A DNA stretch of 64,000 bases from CAZTHK01 sp964613215 (GCA_964613215.1 CAZTHK010000004.1:104990-168989); one strand, 5' to 3'; positions 51,855-61,985 are shown, counted from the stretch's first letter. The notes: generated by a model not told the origin, from the sequence alone. A program made the numbers and translations.

Positions 51855-53420
51855 TCAAGGTGTTTGTAGCTCTATTCCGGTATAATCCTGCCCGTTGAAT
51901 ATAACCGGGATCTGATAACCCTTCAGCCGGGGGGAAACCACCTCATACCTGACAGGAAACCAGAGGAAGATCCAGGGAGCATCACGGTAGACAATACCCT
52001 CCACTCTCCGGTATATCCCAGCCCGCCTTATCCTGTTCTGAACACCGGCGGCCGACTGGATAAGTGAGTCCACCCTGGGGTTACAGTATCTCGCCCTGTT
52101 GCCCCCTCCTCCGATATTGGAGGAGTGAAAGAGGGGAGCGATGAAGTTCTCCGGATCGGGATAATCCGCGAACCAGTCCAGATAGAAGGCGTCCGGGGTA
52201 CCATTGACAATGGCCTGTTTGAAGGCGCTCCATTCCCTGGTAACCAGATCTACCTCTATACCTACCATGGACAGATACCCCTGAATACTCTCCAGGACCC
52301 TCCCCCCCTCCGGATTTTCCCTCTGCCAGATATCCATGGCGAAACCCTCCCCGTACCCAGCCTCCTCCAGAAGCACCCTGGCGCTATCCGGATTATAGGG
52401 ATAGATATCATCCGGAGGGTTCCCCCTTCTCAGAGGCGGTGGAATTACCCCGCATGCCTTCTCTGCACCACCGAATAGCACTCTGGCAATGATGGTATTA
52501 ACATCTACCGCCATATTGAGGGCCCGGCGGACGTCAGGGTTGTTCAGGGGCTCCCTCCGGTTGTTCAGACCGATATAAACTACCCTTAACTCTTCCTCAT
52601 ACAGGAGATTCACCCCGCCCCTTCTCCACCTGTTCAACTCCGCCCTGGGAACTTCCAGCACATCCAGATTACCCACCTCAAACTCCGCTATTCTGGTTAT
52701 AGACTCAGGAATGATCCGGTATGAAATGCCCTCTATCCGGGGGCCCTCTCCACGGTAGTGTGAGTTGGGAACAAGGATGATACTTTCGCCCACATTCCAC
52801 CGGCTCAATTTCCATACCCCGCTTCCCACCGGATTCCTGCCATAGTCCTCCCCCATCTTTTTCACCACCTCCCGGCACACCACAGCAGCCGGAGGCATGG
52901 CCAGTAGGGACAGAAAATGAGCGGCTGGTTCTTCCAGACGAATGACCATGGTAGAATCATCCACTACTTCTATCCCCCTCTCATTCCATCCACCGCCGCG
53001 GTGATACTCCTTTGCTCCCAGGACCGGCTTGAGAACCCACCACCTTGGCGAAGAAGAGTGGGAATCCAGCAGGCGGCGGAGAGACCATACCACATCCCCG
53101 GAGGTAACTCTGCTGCCATTGGAAAAATATGACGGCCTCAGAAAAAATATATATTCACTCCCATCCTCCGATACCTTCCATCTCTCAGCAAGATCTGGAA
53201 TCAGAGAACCAGCGGGGCTGAACCTGACCAGATTGGAGTGAATCAGGGAACTGATCATCCCGGAGCTGAAATCAACCGTATATATGGGATCCAGGGTGGT
53301 AGGTTCAGTCTCCAGACAGAGTTGCAGCACAGGAGGCCGTTCTTCTCCGGAACAGCCGACGATCATAATGAACATGAAAGTAAATATTACGCCAGCCAGT
53401 ATGTTCAAGCAATTCTTCAT
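51855..53420 (-). CDS. Peptide-binding lipoprotein of ABC transporter, system 2 (SBP family 5)
   Basis: A 521-residue solute-binding protein with a lipoprotein signal (lipobox IVGC near residue 23). Family 5 features are LCLETEPTTLDPIYTVDFSSGMI, WKVSEDGSEYIFFLRP, VRRALNMAVDVNTII and YLDWFADYPDPENFIAPLF near the C-terminus. A di- or oligopeptide ligand is likely. The adjacent NlpC/P60 peptidase points to murein peptides, an inference. ATG 53420. Confidence 0.92.
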   Translation of the reverse strand: MKNCLNILAGVIFTFMFIMIVGCSGEERPPVLQLCLETEPTTLDPIYTVDFSSGMISSLIHSNLVRFSPAGSLIPDLAERWKVSEDGSEYIFFLRPSYFSNGSRVTSGDVVWSLRRLLDSHSSSPRWWVLKPVLGAKEYHRGGGWNERGIEVVDDSTMVIRLEEPAAHFLSLLAMPPAAVVCREVVKKMGEDYGRNPVGSGVWKLSRWNVGESIILVPNSHYRGEGPRIEGISYRIIPESITRIAEFEVGNLDVLEVPRAELNRWRRGGVNLLYEEELRVVYIGLNNRREPLNNPDVRRALNMAVDVNTIIARVLFGGAEKACGVIPPPLRRGNPPDDIYPYNPDSARVLLEEAGYGEGFAMDIWQRENPEGGRVLESIQGYLSMVGIEVDLVTREWSAFKQAIVNGTPDAFYLDWFADYPDPENFIAPLFHSSNIGGGGNRARYCNPRVDSLIQSAAGVQNRIRRAGIYRRVEGIVYRDAPWIFLWFPVRYEVVSPRLKGYQIPVIFNGQDYTGIELQTP

Positions 53421-53535
53421 GGTATGGATACCAATATTAAAGTATGCAGAAATTGTTTAATAATCCGCGATCTAACTGGCCAGGCGGCGGTTCTCCTCCA
53501 CTCAGACAAAGACATGTTAAGATACACCCGGGTAA

Positions 53536-54945
53536 TCAGATCATTCTGGTCTCCACCAGTTCATAGTCACCCGTACTAGCCATATCCCTGAAGATATAGA
53601 GCTCTCCCCGGGAATAGTAGTACCAAAGCAGATATTCCGTTCCGTATCGATTGGTCCTGCTGTCCACCTGCTCCGGCTGGCCATATCTCAGGTATACTCT
53701 ACCCCGGTCGGTCTTCCATGCCTCGCCGAATCTGGTAAAATTCATCTGGATAAATTTAAGCCGGCTCAGAAACTGATCCTCACTTGCCGGAAGAAACCCC
53801 TCCCGGTCAGAGTTTCTCTTTTTCCAGAACTCCCTCCAGGCATCTATTCTTCCGACGGGGGGCGCATTCCTGATAATATCCAACTCGGAATCATCTGCAA
53901 ACAGGGACAGAATTCCCAACGTATCCTCCAGATACTGGTTCAACATTCCCCTGCTGAACAGGATCATGAAACTGCCACTGGAATTGACCCTGGTTTCCTT
54001 TTCACCCAGACTGACTGCGATCGAAATTCTGTATCTGCCAAGATAAAAACTATTCGAATCAAATTCCAGGCATAGCTGAAAATGATGCTGAGGCCCTGTT
54101 TCAATAAGCTTCCGGTTATACAGCAGTACACTGCCACTTTCATCCCTTACCTCCGCTGAGACCACCAGGTAAGCGGGGTCATTCTCATTCTGCCGGGGAA
54201 TTCCTCCCAGAGTGTAGTATATCGCCGGCCAGGTATTGAATCCTGAGTAAACCCGGTCACTCTTCATCGGCCTCGAATTATTCATCTGAGGGGAACGCGC
54301 TGATATGATAATTTCACCCCGGGGGGGGCTGCCGGTGGTGTTATCTTTCCTTCCACTTGAGAAGAGCGGTTCGGACAGCTCAAATTTGTTCATATCCCCC
54401 CCCACCACCCTGATATCCACTTCTCTCTTGAAGTGAAGGGAGGTATCTATCACTTTAAGCTCTGCCTTCACCTTGTACTCCCCATTCTTTACGGGAATAA
54501 GCTCTTTGTGAGTGGAGGCTGAGTTTGTTTCCCTGGTCTTCTGATAATCCTTTAACACTACCTTCTTCTCCAGCACCCGGCCCTCTAAATGATCCCCCTC
54601 ATCATCCAGGACAGAGATAAACAGCCGGTAGTTTGCCTCATAATGATCTTCCTTCCTGAGAAAGACCAGTTTGTTATATGGTACCCAGGTATTTACCAGC
54701 AGCCGGCTTTTACCCTCCCGATCGAAGGTCTGGCTTACCGAAACCCTGAAATTATTCCTCCCCATCCCTCTTTCCCTCATATCCCGATTTCCAGGGTACA
54801 GGGACTGAGGTTCCGGACCGCCGTACAGCCATCCACCCGCTGAATTCATGCCGGTTTCACAGGTTGCCGGAAGAAGAATAATAATCAGAAGGAGAGTATA
54901 TTTAATAAGAAACATCTTCGGCTTTTCAGGAATAAAGCGAATCAT
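53536..54945 (-). CDS. GWxTD domain-containing lipoprotein
   Basis: A 469-residue exported protein of unknown function. The N-terminal hydrophobic segment (about 11-28) ends in LPATC, a likely lipobox. The middle is beta-rich. The C-terminal GWxTD region includes YLEDTLGILS, WREFWKKRNSD and FGEAWKTDRGRVYLRYGQPE, the last being this family's hallmark with Ala for Gly. Such proteins are common in Acidobacteria and FCB-related phyla. ATG 54945 follows GGAGG by 6 nt. It is the last gene of the minus-strand tripartite export operon. Confidence 0.85.
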   Translation of the reverse strand: MIRFIPEKPKMFLIKYTLLLIIILLPATCETGMNSAGGWLYGGPEPQSLYPGNRDMRERGMGRNNFRVSVSQTFDREGKSRLLVNTWVPYNKLVFLRKEDHYEANYRLFISVLDDEGDHLEGRVLEKKVVLKDYQKTRETNSASTHKELIPVKNGEYKVKAELKVIDTSLHFKREVDIRVVGGDMNKFELSEPLFSSGRKDNTTGSPPRGEIIISARSPQMNNSRPMKSDRVYSGFNTWPAIYYTLGGIPRQNENDPAYLVVSAEVRDESGSVLLYNRKLIETGPQHHFQLCLEFDSNSFYLGRYRISIAVSLGEKETRVNSSGSFMILFSRGMLNQYLEDTLGILSLFADDSELDIIRNAPPVGRIDAWREFWKKRNSDREGFLPASEDQFLSRLKFIQMNFTRFGEAWKTDRGRVYLRYGQPEQVDSRTNRYGTEYLLWYYYSRGELYIFRDMASTGDYELVETRMI

Positions 54946-55118
54946 TCATATCCTCCGGCAGGGTTTTGATCTCCCCTCCATTCAGCTTGCCCGGAAAGGC
55001 CAGCTATCATCAGGGTGGCAAAAGAGGTATTTTTGCGGCCCGGCATGCCACAAAATCACTTACCTACAAATAGATTATAATCGGCCTGAGGGGTTAAAAC
55101 AACACTTTAAACAGAAAC

Positions 55119-56423
55119 TCAGTCATATCTGAGCGCTTCGATTGGATCCATCCTGGAAGCCTTGACCGCGGGGAACATCCCGAAGATGATCCCGATCGAT
55201 GCTGAAAAGACAAAAGCCACCATGATCCATATCAGGGGAAGGGAATAGGGAAATTGAATAAGCCCGGATATCCCCCGGGCGGCCAGCAGGCCGGTGAATA
55301 TACCCACCAGTCCTCCCAGGCCGGTAAGGGTTACGGCCTCCACCAGAAACTGTTGCATTATATCCATTCTGTGAGCACCCATGGCCATTCTGACTCCCAC
55401 CTCCCTGGTTCGCTCCGTAACCGATATCAGCATTATATTCATAACCCCGATTCCCCCAACCATCAGACCAATGGAAGATATCACTACCAGTATAAGGGCA
55501 ACATACCTGGTCATATTGGACAGCAGTTCCCTGAAAGTTTCCGATGTAGTCACATGAAAATTATTATCCTCTCCCGGCCTGACACCACGCCGGGCACGCA
55601 GCAGTGCAACCACCTCCTCCCTGGCCTTTTCCAGGGTATATCCTTCTTTCACTGTGATTCCTATCTGAAATCTGTTGTAGGGGGACGGAAAATCCTTCTG
55701 ATAAGTGGTGTAGGGAATTACTGCATAGTTATCGCTAACCCCCCCCATGATATGCTCCCTGCCCTCCATGGTGCCTACCACCTCGTACTGGTGGTAGCCT
55801 ATCTTAATTCTTTTGCCCACCGGATCACGGTTGGGGAAAAGATCCCTGGCCGGACCATATCCCAGCACTATCACCCTTCTCCGCCTGCTCTGCTCGAATT
55901 CGGTGAAGAACCTTCCCAGCTCCACCTTGAGACTGTACATGTAGGCGAAGCTGGAGGAAGCTCCCACCACCTGAATCAGATTGGTACGTTCGCCTTTATA
56001 CCTGAGAACTCTGGCCCTGCCCGATTCCACCTGCATATCAACCTTGTCCACCGTCCGGCATTCCGCTTTTACGGCCCGGGCATCCTTATCGGTAAGTTTC
56101 TTCCGGCGAAGCAGATCATCCCGGTCACGATTTCCGCCACCCTCCATGGGATCGAACCTGCTCACCATCAGATAGGGACGGTTGGATGAGATAATATCAC
56201 TCTGAATCCTCCTGCTCAGCCCGCTCATGACTGTCACGATGGCCAGAACGGTGGTAACTCCTATAGCTACGCCCAGTATCAGAAGACCGGAGCGTAACTT
56301 GTGTTTTCTAATCACATCCAGCGCCTGTCTGAAATTTTCCCTCCATACCTGGCCGGAACGCCTCTCCGATTGTCTGGAGTCATCCGGGATGGGGGAAACG
56401 CTATTTCCATTCCTCTCGCTCAA
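55119..56423 (-). CDS. MacB-type ABC transporter permease, second copy
   Basis: A 434-residue permease of the MacB/FtsX type without an ATPase domain. There are four helices: one near residue 45-70 followed by a large periplasmic domain (with GYGPARDLFPNRDPVGKRI), and three in the last 130 residues (GGIGVMNIMLISVTERTREVGVRMAMGA). It carries a longer N-terminal cytosolic extension (about 38 residues) than its upstream partner. TTG 56423 with AGGTG upstream is the start. It follows the first permease by 9 bp; the pair probably forms a heterodimer. Confidence 0.9.
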   Translation of the reverse strand: MSERNGNSVSPIPDDSRQSERRSGQVWRENFRQALDVIRKHKLRSGLLILGVAIGVTTVLAIVTVMSGLSRRIQSDIISSNRPYLMVSRFDPMEGGGNRDRDDLLRRKKLTDKDARAVKAECRTVDKVDMQVESGRARVLRYKGERTNLIQVVGASSSFAYMYSLKVELGRFFTEFEQSRRRRVIVLGYGPARDLFPNRDPVGKRIKIGYHQYEVVGTMEGREHIMGGVSDNYAVIPYTTYQKDFPSPYNRFQIGITVKEGYTLEKAREEVVALLRARRGVRPGEDNNFHVTTSETFRELLSNMTRYVALILVVISSIGLMVGGIGVMNIMLISVTERTREVGVRMAMGAHRMDIMQQFLVEAVTLTGLGGLVGIFTGLLAARGISGLIQFPYSLPLIWIMVAFVFSASIGIIFGMFPAVKASRMDPIEALRYD

Positions 56424-56432
56424 TCAAATCAC

Positions 56433-57662
56433 CTACTCGTAGTGAAGAGCCTCCACAGGATCCAGCCGGGCTGCCCTGCTGGCCGGATAGGTTCCGAATA
56501 TAAGCCCTATAAAAAATGTAACCAGCAGGCCGGCCAGAATCGACCATGCTGCTATCAGATAGGGGAGGGGGGTTAAATATGAAATAACCGCAGCTATTCC
56601 GAATCCTATTGCTATACCTACCACTCCCCCCACCAGAGAGAGGGTTATGGATTCCACAATGAACTGCCATATGATATTGGCCCTCCGCGCTCCCAGAGCC
56701 TTTCTGATCCCTATCTCCCTGGTTCTTTCGGTGACCGAAACCAGCATTACATTCATAAGCACCACCCCACCCACCACCAGGGCTATGGATACCAGAAATA
56801 TCAGAGCTCTGAAGATGGAACTGGAGATATTTTCCCAGAGGGAGACCAACTGCCGGGAGGTGGACACACTGAAATCATTATCCTCGGTGGGGCGTAATCC
56901 ATGTCTGACTCTCATAGCCATGGTAGCCTGGTCGATGGTGTAATCGAGCCGGTCTATCCGGGGAACTTTTACCTTGATATCCACAGAGTTGACCGAATGG
57001 TACTCCTTGAGAAACCTGCTGATAGGAATATATACGAACCTGTTCCTGGATTGACCGAACAGGGTTCCCCTGTCCTCCACCACCCCTATGACGGAATAAT
57101 GGCTGCCTCCTATCTTTATCCTCTCGCCCAGGGGGTCCCGGTCCCGGAAGAGATGTTCATAAACATCCCAGCCCAGAACCGCCACGGTGTTACTCCTGTA
57201 CTCCTCCAGCCGGGAGATATGCCTCCCCCTGGCCAGGGGGAGATTTTCAATCATGGGATATTCAGAGGATCTTCCCCTCACTGAAATATCCTCGGCCCAG
57301 CGGTCCCGCCAGCTGATCACATCACTCCGGTCTGCCGCAGCCCCAATGTAGGATGCGGAGGTAACGTGGTCTTTCATATAATCCAAATCATCCAGAGTTA
57401 TATCCTTGTTTCTGGCCACCGCCTCCAGAAATTTATCCAGGTCGGTAACAGCCTCCAGATAGTTTATCCTCTGAATGGTGAAGACGTTACTCCCCTCCTC
57501 GGCAACCTCCTTTTTGACATAGTTGTCCACTCCCCCTATCAGTGAGACCACCGCGATAACCGACATGGTCCCGACAATATTTCCCAGAAGGGTCAGAAAA
57601 GTGCGCAATTTGTTAGCATTTAATGCGTTAAGCGCTACACGAACACCCTCGTATATCTGCAT
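56433..57662 (-). CDS. MacB-type ABC transporter permease, first copy
   Basis: A 409-residue permease of the MacB/FtsX type, ATPase domain absent. Motifs are ALNALNANKLRTFLTLLGNIVGTMSVIAVVSLI at the N-terminus, the periplasmic GWDVYEHLFRDRDPLGERIKIGG, and VGGVVLMNVMLVSVTERTREIGIRKALGA before the last helices. It is encoded 39 bp after the adaptor gene. Confidence 0.91.
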   Translation of the reverse strand: MQIYEGVRVALNALNANKLRTFLTLLGNIVGTMSVIAVVSLIGGVDNYVKKEVAEEGSNVFTIQRINYLEAVTDLDKFLEAVARNKDITLDDLDYMKDHVTSASYIGAAADRSDVISWRDRWAEDISVRGRSSEYPMIENLPLARGRHISRLEEYRSNTVAVLGWDVYEHLFRDRDPLGERIKIGGSHYSVIGVVEDRGTLFGQSRNRFVYIPISRFLKEYHSVNSVDIKVKVPRIDRLDYTIDQATMAMRVRHGLRPTEDNDFSVSTSRQLVSLWENISSSIFRALIFLVSIALVVGGVVLMNVMLVSVTERTREIGIRKALGARRANIIWQFIVESITLSLVGGVVGIAIGFGIAAVISYLTPLPYLIAAWSILAGLLVTFFIGLIFGTYPASRAARLDPVEALHYE

Positions 57663-57701
57663 GTCATACTCTTTTTCTGTCCATCTTGAAAATGGGAATT
57701 A

Positions 57702-58922
57702 TTAATCTGGACCCTCACGTTCCACCACTTCCACCTTCTGCCCATCCCTGAGTTCCCGGATGGCTTCGAAGTTGCCACTTACCACCAGGCTGTTCTCCTC
57801 CAGCCCGGAGAGGACCTCGAAGTAACTTTCACTGGAAATTCCCACCTCCACCGGCTTGAATATCCCCTTCCCCCCTTCCACCACAAAAACACCCTCCACC
57901 TCTTCATTCCCCTCTTCGCCGGGGAGGGTATCCGCCGGATTTCCCCCTTTCAGCCGGCTCCTTCTTCTTACCGTCAGACTCTGGATGGGAATAGCCAGAA
58001 CGTCATCCCTCTGTTCTACTATTATCTCAGTATCAGCCGAGAGGCCCGGCCTTACGTGTGGTATTGAATCTAACAGAGTTATCACCACCTGAAAATCGAC
58101 TCCCTGCTGACCGGATGAGGCAATGGGGCTGTTACCAATCTCGGTAACAATGCCGCGGTAGGTGGTATCAGGAAAGGCATCCAGGGTTACTCTGGCACTG
58201 TCACCATTCTGGATATGGACTACTTCGGTCTCATCCACCTCCATCTCCGTTTCTATAATGGACATGTCGGCTATGGTAAGCAGCATGGTCCCGGGGATAT
58301 TGGTAGTCCCCATGATTGCACTCTCCCCCTCCTCCACATTAAGCCGGGTGACTATCCCATCCATCTCTGCGGTGATAGTAACCTCCTCCAGATTATGCCG
58401 GGCCCTTCTGAGATCCGCCTTTAACTGCTTGATCTGCTGCAATGCACTCTGGTGCCTGGAAACCGCTATCTCATAATTCACATTTGCGTTATCCACTTCC
58501 TGATCAGTTACAAATCCATTCCTGAACAGCCTCTTTACCCTCTCCAGCTCATTCTCGGCCTGGCACAACTGGGCCAGGGCTTTCTTCTTTTCCGCTCTGG
58601 CACCCCCTATTGCTGCGGTCAACTGGTCTACCGTAGATCTGAGTGAGGTGGGATCAATCTCCAGAAGAAATTCCCCCTTCTTTACATAATCTCCCTCCTC
58701 CACCGCTACCCTGGTAACCTTGCCAATACTTCTGGCGGTAACATCGATCTTCTTCTTCGGCTTGATCCGGCCCGAAGCGGATATGATCATGGAAAGGTCT
58801 CGTTTCCTGACCTCCTCCACTCTCACCGGAACGGACTTCCCTCTGTCCACCTTTATATTGATAAAGATAAAGATTAACACAATCACAGCTATCCCGATCA
58901 ACAACCAGTGTTTTTTCCGCAT
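57702..58922 (-). CDS. Periplasmic adaptor (membrane fusion) protein, MacA-like
   Basis: A 406-residue adaptor linking the inner-membrane ABC exporter to TolC. It has an N-terminal anchor helix (about 5-22), a lipoyl-type hairpin (ISASGRIKPKKKIDVTARSIGKVTRVAVEEGDYVKKG and VTITAEMDGIVTRLNVEEG), an alpha-helical coiled coil between them (about 85-175), a beta-barrel and a membrane-proximal domain. ATG 58922 follows GGGGAGG. Confidence 0.92.
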   Translation of the reverse strand: MRKKHWLLIGIAVIVLIFIFINIKVDRGKSVPVRVEEVRKRDLSMIISASGRIKPKKKIDVTARSIGKVTRVAVEEGDYVKKGEFLLEIDPTSLRSTVDQLTAAIGGARAEKKKALAQLCQAENELERVKRLFRNGFVTDQEVDNANVNYEIAVSRHQSALQQIKQLKADLRRARHNLEEVTITAEMDGIVTRLNVEEGESAIMGTTNIPGTMLLTIADMSIIETEMEVDETEVVHIQNGDSARVTLDAFPDTTYRGIVTEIGNSPIASSGQQGVDFQVVITLLDSIPHVRPGLSADTEIIVEQRDDVLAIPIQSLTVRRRSRLKGGNPADTLPGEEGNEEVEGVFVVEGGKGIFKPVEVGISSESYFEVLSGLEENSLVVSGNFEAIRELRDGQKVEVVEREGPD

Positions 58923-59074
58923 TTTACCTCCCCGGCTGATAAAATTGATTTTATACCGGGAACCAGTCCCGGAAAAATGCCTGTTTGATTCTTACTTCAA
59001 AAATCAATTCCGCCCTTCCCATACATGTTCCCAAAAACAGTCGAATCTGCCGCTCGCCTGTTACAGATATACCC

Positions 59075-59761
59075 TCATGTGACAGAATTCATCAGATCAC
59101 TTTCGATCATTCCATCTCTGAGCCTGATTATTCTCTGTGCCTTTTCAGCAATATATTCCTCATGGGTTACCACAACTATAGTATTCCCGGACTGGTGTAT
59201 ATCCTTCACTATGGCCATTATCTCCTCGCCTGTCTTAGTGTCGAGGTTCCCTGTCGGTTCATCGGCAAGGATTATGGATGGTCTGTTTACCAGAGCTCTG
59301 GCAATGGCCACCCTCTGCCTCTGCCCCCCCGACAACTCATTGGGACGATGTACCGCCCTCTCTGAAAGCCCCACCGCCTCCAGGGCATCCATAGCCTTCC
59401 TCTTCCTCTCCTCCCTTGGAAAACCACCGTAGATGAGGGGCAGTTCGACATTCTGCATCGCCGAAGCCCTGGGAAGCAGATTGAATGTCTGGAATACGAA
59501 TCCTATCTCCTCATTCCTTATCCGGGCAAGTTCATCGTCGTTGAGATCACTGACCATTCTTCCGGCCAGGGAATAACTCCCATCGGTGGGTGTATCCAGG
59601 CAACCCAGTATATTCATGAAGGTAGACTTACCCGAACCGGAAGGGCCCATAATAGCAATATATTCGTTCTTCTCTATCTCCATATCGACACCTGCCAGTG
59701 CCTCTATTCGCTCCAGTCCCACCTGATATATCTTCTTGACACCATTTACCTGGATAAACAT
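59075..59761 (-). CDS. ABC transporter ATP-binding protein, MacB/LolD type
   Basis: A 228-residue ATPase subunit for the MacB-type permeases downstream. Walker A GPSGSGKS (about residue 40), Q-loop, signature LSGGQRQRVAIARAL (about 142), Walker B ILADEPTGNLD and H-loop VVTHE are all present. ATG 59761 fits the family N-terminus and has GGAG 7 nt upstream. An in-frame ATG at 59791 overlaps the TolC stop (ATGA) and could also be used by coupling. Confidence 0.94.
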   Translation of the reverse strand: MFIQVNGVKKIYQVGLERIEALAGVDMEIEKNEYIAIMGPSGSGKSTFMNILGCLDTPTDGSYSLAGRMVSDLNDDELARIRNEEIGFVFQTFNLLPRASAMQNVELPLIYGGFPREERKRKAMDALEAVGLSERAVHRPNELSGGQRQRVAIARALVNRPSIILADEPTGNLDTKTGEEIMAIVKDIHQSGNTIVVVTHEEYIAEKAQRIIRLRDGMIESDLMNSVT

Positions 59762-59787
59762 TTTATCACTCCGGTCTTTCATTTCTA

Positions 59788-61143
59788 TCATCTTTCCACC
59801 TCACGGCCGGTAGCCCGCTCCAGATCTGCCACCGCGATCAGATAGTCACACCTGGCATCGATTTTATCCGACTTTGCCTGAGTCAGTGCTACCTGTGCAT
59901 CTATGGTTTCCAGCATGGTTCCCGACCCTACCCGGTAACGCTCCTCCGCCAGTCTCAGGTCTTCAGCAGCCTGCTCGACAGTCTCTGTGGCCACATCTAT
60001 GCGCTCCCTGGCTTCCCGGATGGAGAAGATAAGCTCCTTTATCTCCCGGCCCACCTCCAGTTTGGCTTTCTCCAGATTATACTCTGCGATACGGCGGTCC
60101 GCCCTGGCAGTACCAACATCGGAGGCGGTGGCAAAACGGTCGAACAGATTGAAGCTTACATAACCGGTAATGTTCCAGGAGTATTCCTCCTTGAAAAAAT
60201 TCAGATTCTCCGCCATCTCACGATCATTCCAGTAGTAGCCGAAGGAAGCTCCCAGGGTGGGCAGATATCCGCCCCTGGCTGCATTCACCCTGCAGCCGGC
60301 CGACCGGAGACTGTGTTTGAGGCTTTTAAGATCCGGCCGGTGATTTACTGCAAATCTAATCTCCTTCTCAATCTCAGGATCTATCATATCTTTTACAGCC
60401 AGAGTGGTATCCACCGCTATATCCTCCTCCCATCCCATATTCATAATGGTCAGCAGTGCTGTCTCTGCGGTCTCAACAGCATTCTTTGCCCTGATCAGAT
60501 TAAGCTTTGTGTTGGAATACCTTACCCTGGCCTTCAATACATCCGCCCTGGTAGCAGTTCCAACCTCCAGCAGTGCCTCCGACCTCTCCAGATTCTTTCC
60601 CGCCTGGGTCAGGCTTTCCCTCTGAACGTTCAGCAACATCCTGTTCCGGACAAGATTGTAGTATCTTCTGATCACCTGAGCGGTGATCAGATCCTTCTGG
60701 TAATCGAGGTGATACCGGGAAGCTTCCCTCTCTCTGATGGCAGCCTTTATATTGTTGATATTCGAACCGCCGTCAAACAAAACCAGATTGGATGCAATCC
60801 TCAAGTTATAATCTTCGTAATCGAAACCACCACCCATGATAGGACGCCCCTGTTCATCGTACTGAATGGTGGAGGGTCCGTAGAATCTGTGGCCGGTGGA
60901 GAAATCTACCGATAGCTGCGGAAGAATTCTGCCGTAATTATATAACAGGTTCTCCCCTGATTTCCTGAACCCCTGTTCTGCTATCCCCACCTCGGGATTA
61001 TTTCTGAGAGCCATATCTATACATTCTTCCAGGGTCATTCTGGCGCCATAACACCTGCCCGCAGAAACAATTAATAATATTGATAATAAAATCAACCCTG
61101 CCGGAACATTCAGATTTGAAGTCATCACCCTGAACTTAGCCAT
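59788..61143 (-). CDS. TolC-family outer-membrane efflux channel
   Basis: A 451-residue outer-membrane channel protein. The signal peptide ends near residue 33 (AGRCYGA). The OEP repeat pattern is clear: MTLEECIDMALRNNPEVGIAEQGF, then VRNRMLLNVQRESLTQAGKNLERSEALLEVGTATRADVLKARV, and in the second half AAEDLRLAEERYRVGSGTMLETIDAQVALTQAKSD. It is the first gene of the operon TolC-ATPase-adaptor-permease-permease-GWxTD. ATG 61143 follows AAAGGAG. Confidence 0.94.
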   Translation of the reverse strand: MAKFRVMTSNLNVPAGLILLSILLIVSAGRCYGARMTLEECIDMALRNNPEVGIAEQGFRKSGENLLYNYGRILPQLSVDFSTGHRFYGPSTIQYDEQGRPIMGGGFDYEDYNLRIASNLVLFDGGSNINNIKAAIREREASRYHLDYQKDLITAQVIRRYYNLVRNRMLLNVQRESLTQAGKNLERSEALLEVGTATRADVLKARVRYSNTKLNLIRAKNAVETAETALLTIMNMGWEEDIAVDTTLAVKDMIDPEIEKEIRFAVNHRPDLKSLKHSLRSAGCRVNAARGGYLPTLGASFGYYWNDREMAENLNFFKEEYSWNITGYVSFNLFDRFATASDVGTARADRRIAEYNLEKAKLEVGREIKELIFSIREARERIDVATETVEQAAEDLRLAEERYRVGSGTMLETIDAQVALTQAKSDKIDARCDYLIAVADLERATGREVER

Positions 61144-61290
61144 ATATGCTCCTTTCTCACGGAAAAATCCTGATTCTTATGAAATTATATACAATTATAG
61201 TACGTTTTATAATGAATTATAGTTTCAATATCCTGCCGGTGCAATCAACAATATGGCCACCGGTGCAATTAATAACAAGCATCTCAAAAA

Positions 61291-61318
61291 AATGCCCGGC
61301 TGTAAACAGCCGGGCATT
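61291..61318. terminator. Bidirectional Rho-independent terminator after tonB
   Basis: A perfect 12-bp stem, AATGCCCGGCTG/CAGCCGGGCATT, with TAAA loop is flanked by an A-run on the left and AAAAA on the right. On the minus strand it follows tonB and precedes the TolC operon, ending in a T7 tract. Confidence 0.92.
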
Positions 61319-61341
61319 AAAAATCTGCATTGGCAAAACTG

Positions 61342-61971
61342 TTAATCCTGCAGTTTGAAAATTATGGGGACGGCCATTCTGGCCCTGACCGGTACTGTTC
61401 TCTGCTTGGCCGGTCTGAACAAGAACTGCTTTGCCGCAGCCATGGCCGCTTTCTCCATGGCAGGCGTGACATCCGACTGCATTACTCTGCAACTTATCAC
61501 TTTTCCATCCTTATCGATCAACACATCCAGGGTAACTGTCCCCTCGATCCCCGCCTGTCTGGCCAGGTTCGGATATCTGGGCGAAACATAGTTAATCAGT
61601 ACCGGCGGTTCGTCGAAGGCATAGAAATCCTTCGCCTCCTCCGAGGGTGGCGGAGGAGGAGGCGGCAGATTCTCGATATTATCGAAACTGGTAGGTGCGA
61701 TCTCCGCGGCATCATCCACTTCCTCACCCTCTCCTGCCTCTATTGGAACTGCAGGCTGGCTAACCTCTTTGGGGGGCGGCGGAATATCAAACTGCTCCGG
61801 GAGGTCCACCCCTTCAAAATACTCTTCCTCCAGAACATAGGGTTCGAATTCAAAGGGGGGAGAGAAGTAGAAAACCAGAAAATGAACAATTATGGCCCCC
61901 ACCAGTGAATATTTAATATAGGTGGGATATTTCTTTTTGAACTTGGCATTTGCTACAGCTACAGTGGCCAC
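61342..61971 (-). CDS. TonB-family energy transducer
   Basis: A 209-residue protein linking the inner-membrane proton motor to the outer membrane. It has one N-terminal helix (about 19-38), a proline-rich acidic spacer including a run of seven prolines (near residue 106), and a TonB C-terminal domain with SPRYPNLARQAGIEGTVTLDVLIDKDGKV. GTG 61971 with AAGGAG 7 nt upstream is the start. It is the last gene of the ExbB-ExbD-ExbD-TonB operon. Confidence 0.93.
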   Translation of the reverse strand: MATVAVANAKFKKKYPTYIKYSLVGAIIVHFLVFYFSPPFEFEPYVLEEEYFEGVDLPEQFDIPPPPKEVSQPAVPIEAGEGEEVDDAAEIAPTSFDNIENLPPPPPPPSEEAKDFYAFDEPPVLINYVSPRYPNLARQAGIEGTVTLDVLIDKDGKVISCRVMQSDVTPAMEKAAMAAAKQFLFRPAKQRTVPVRARMAVPIIFKLQD

Positions 61972-61985
61972 CCTGAAACTCCTTA

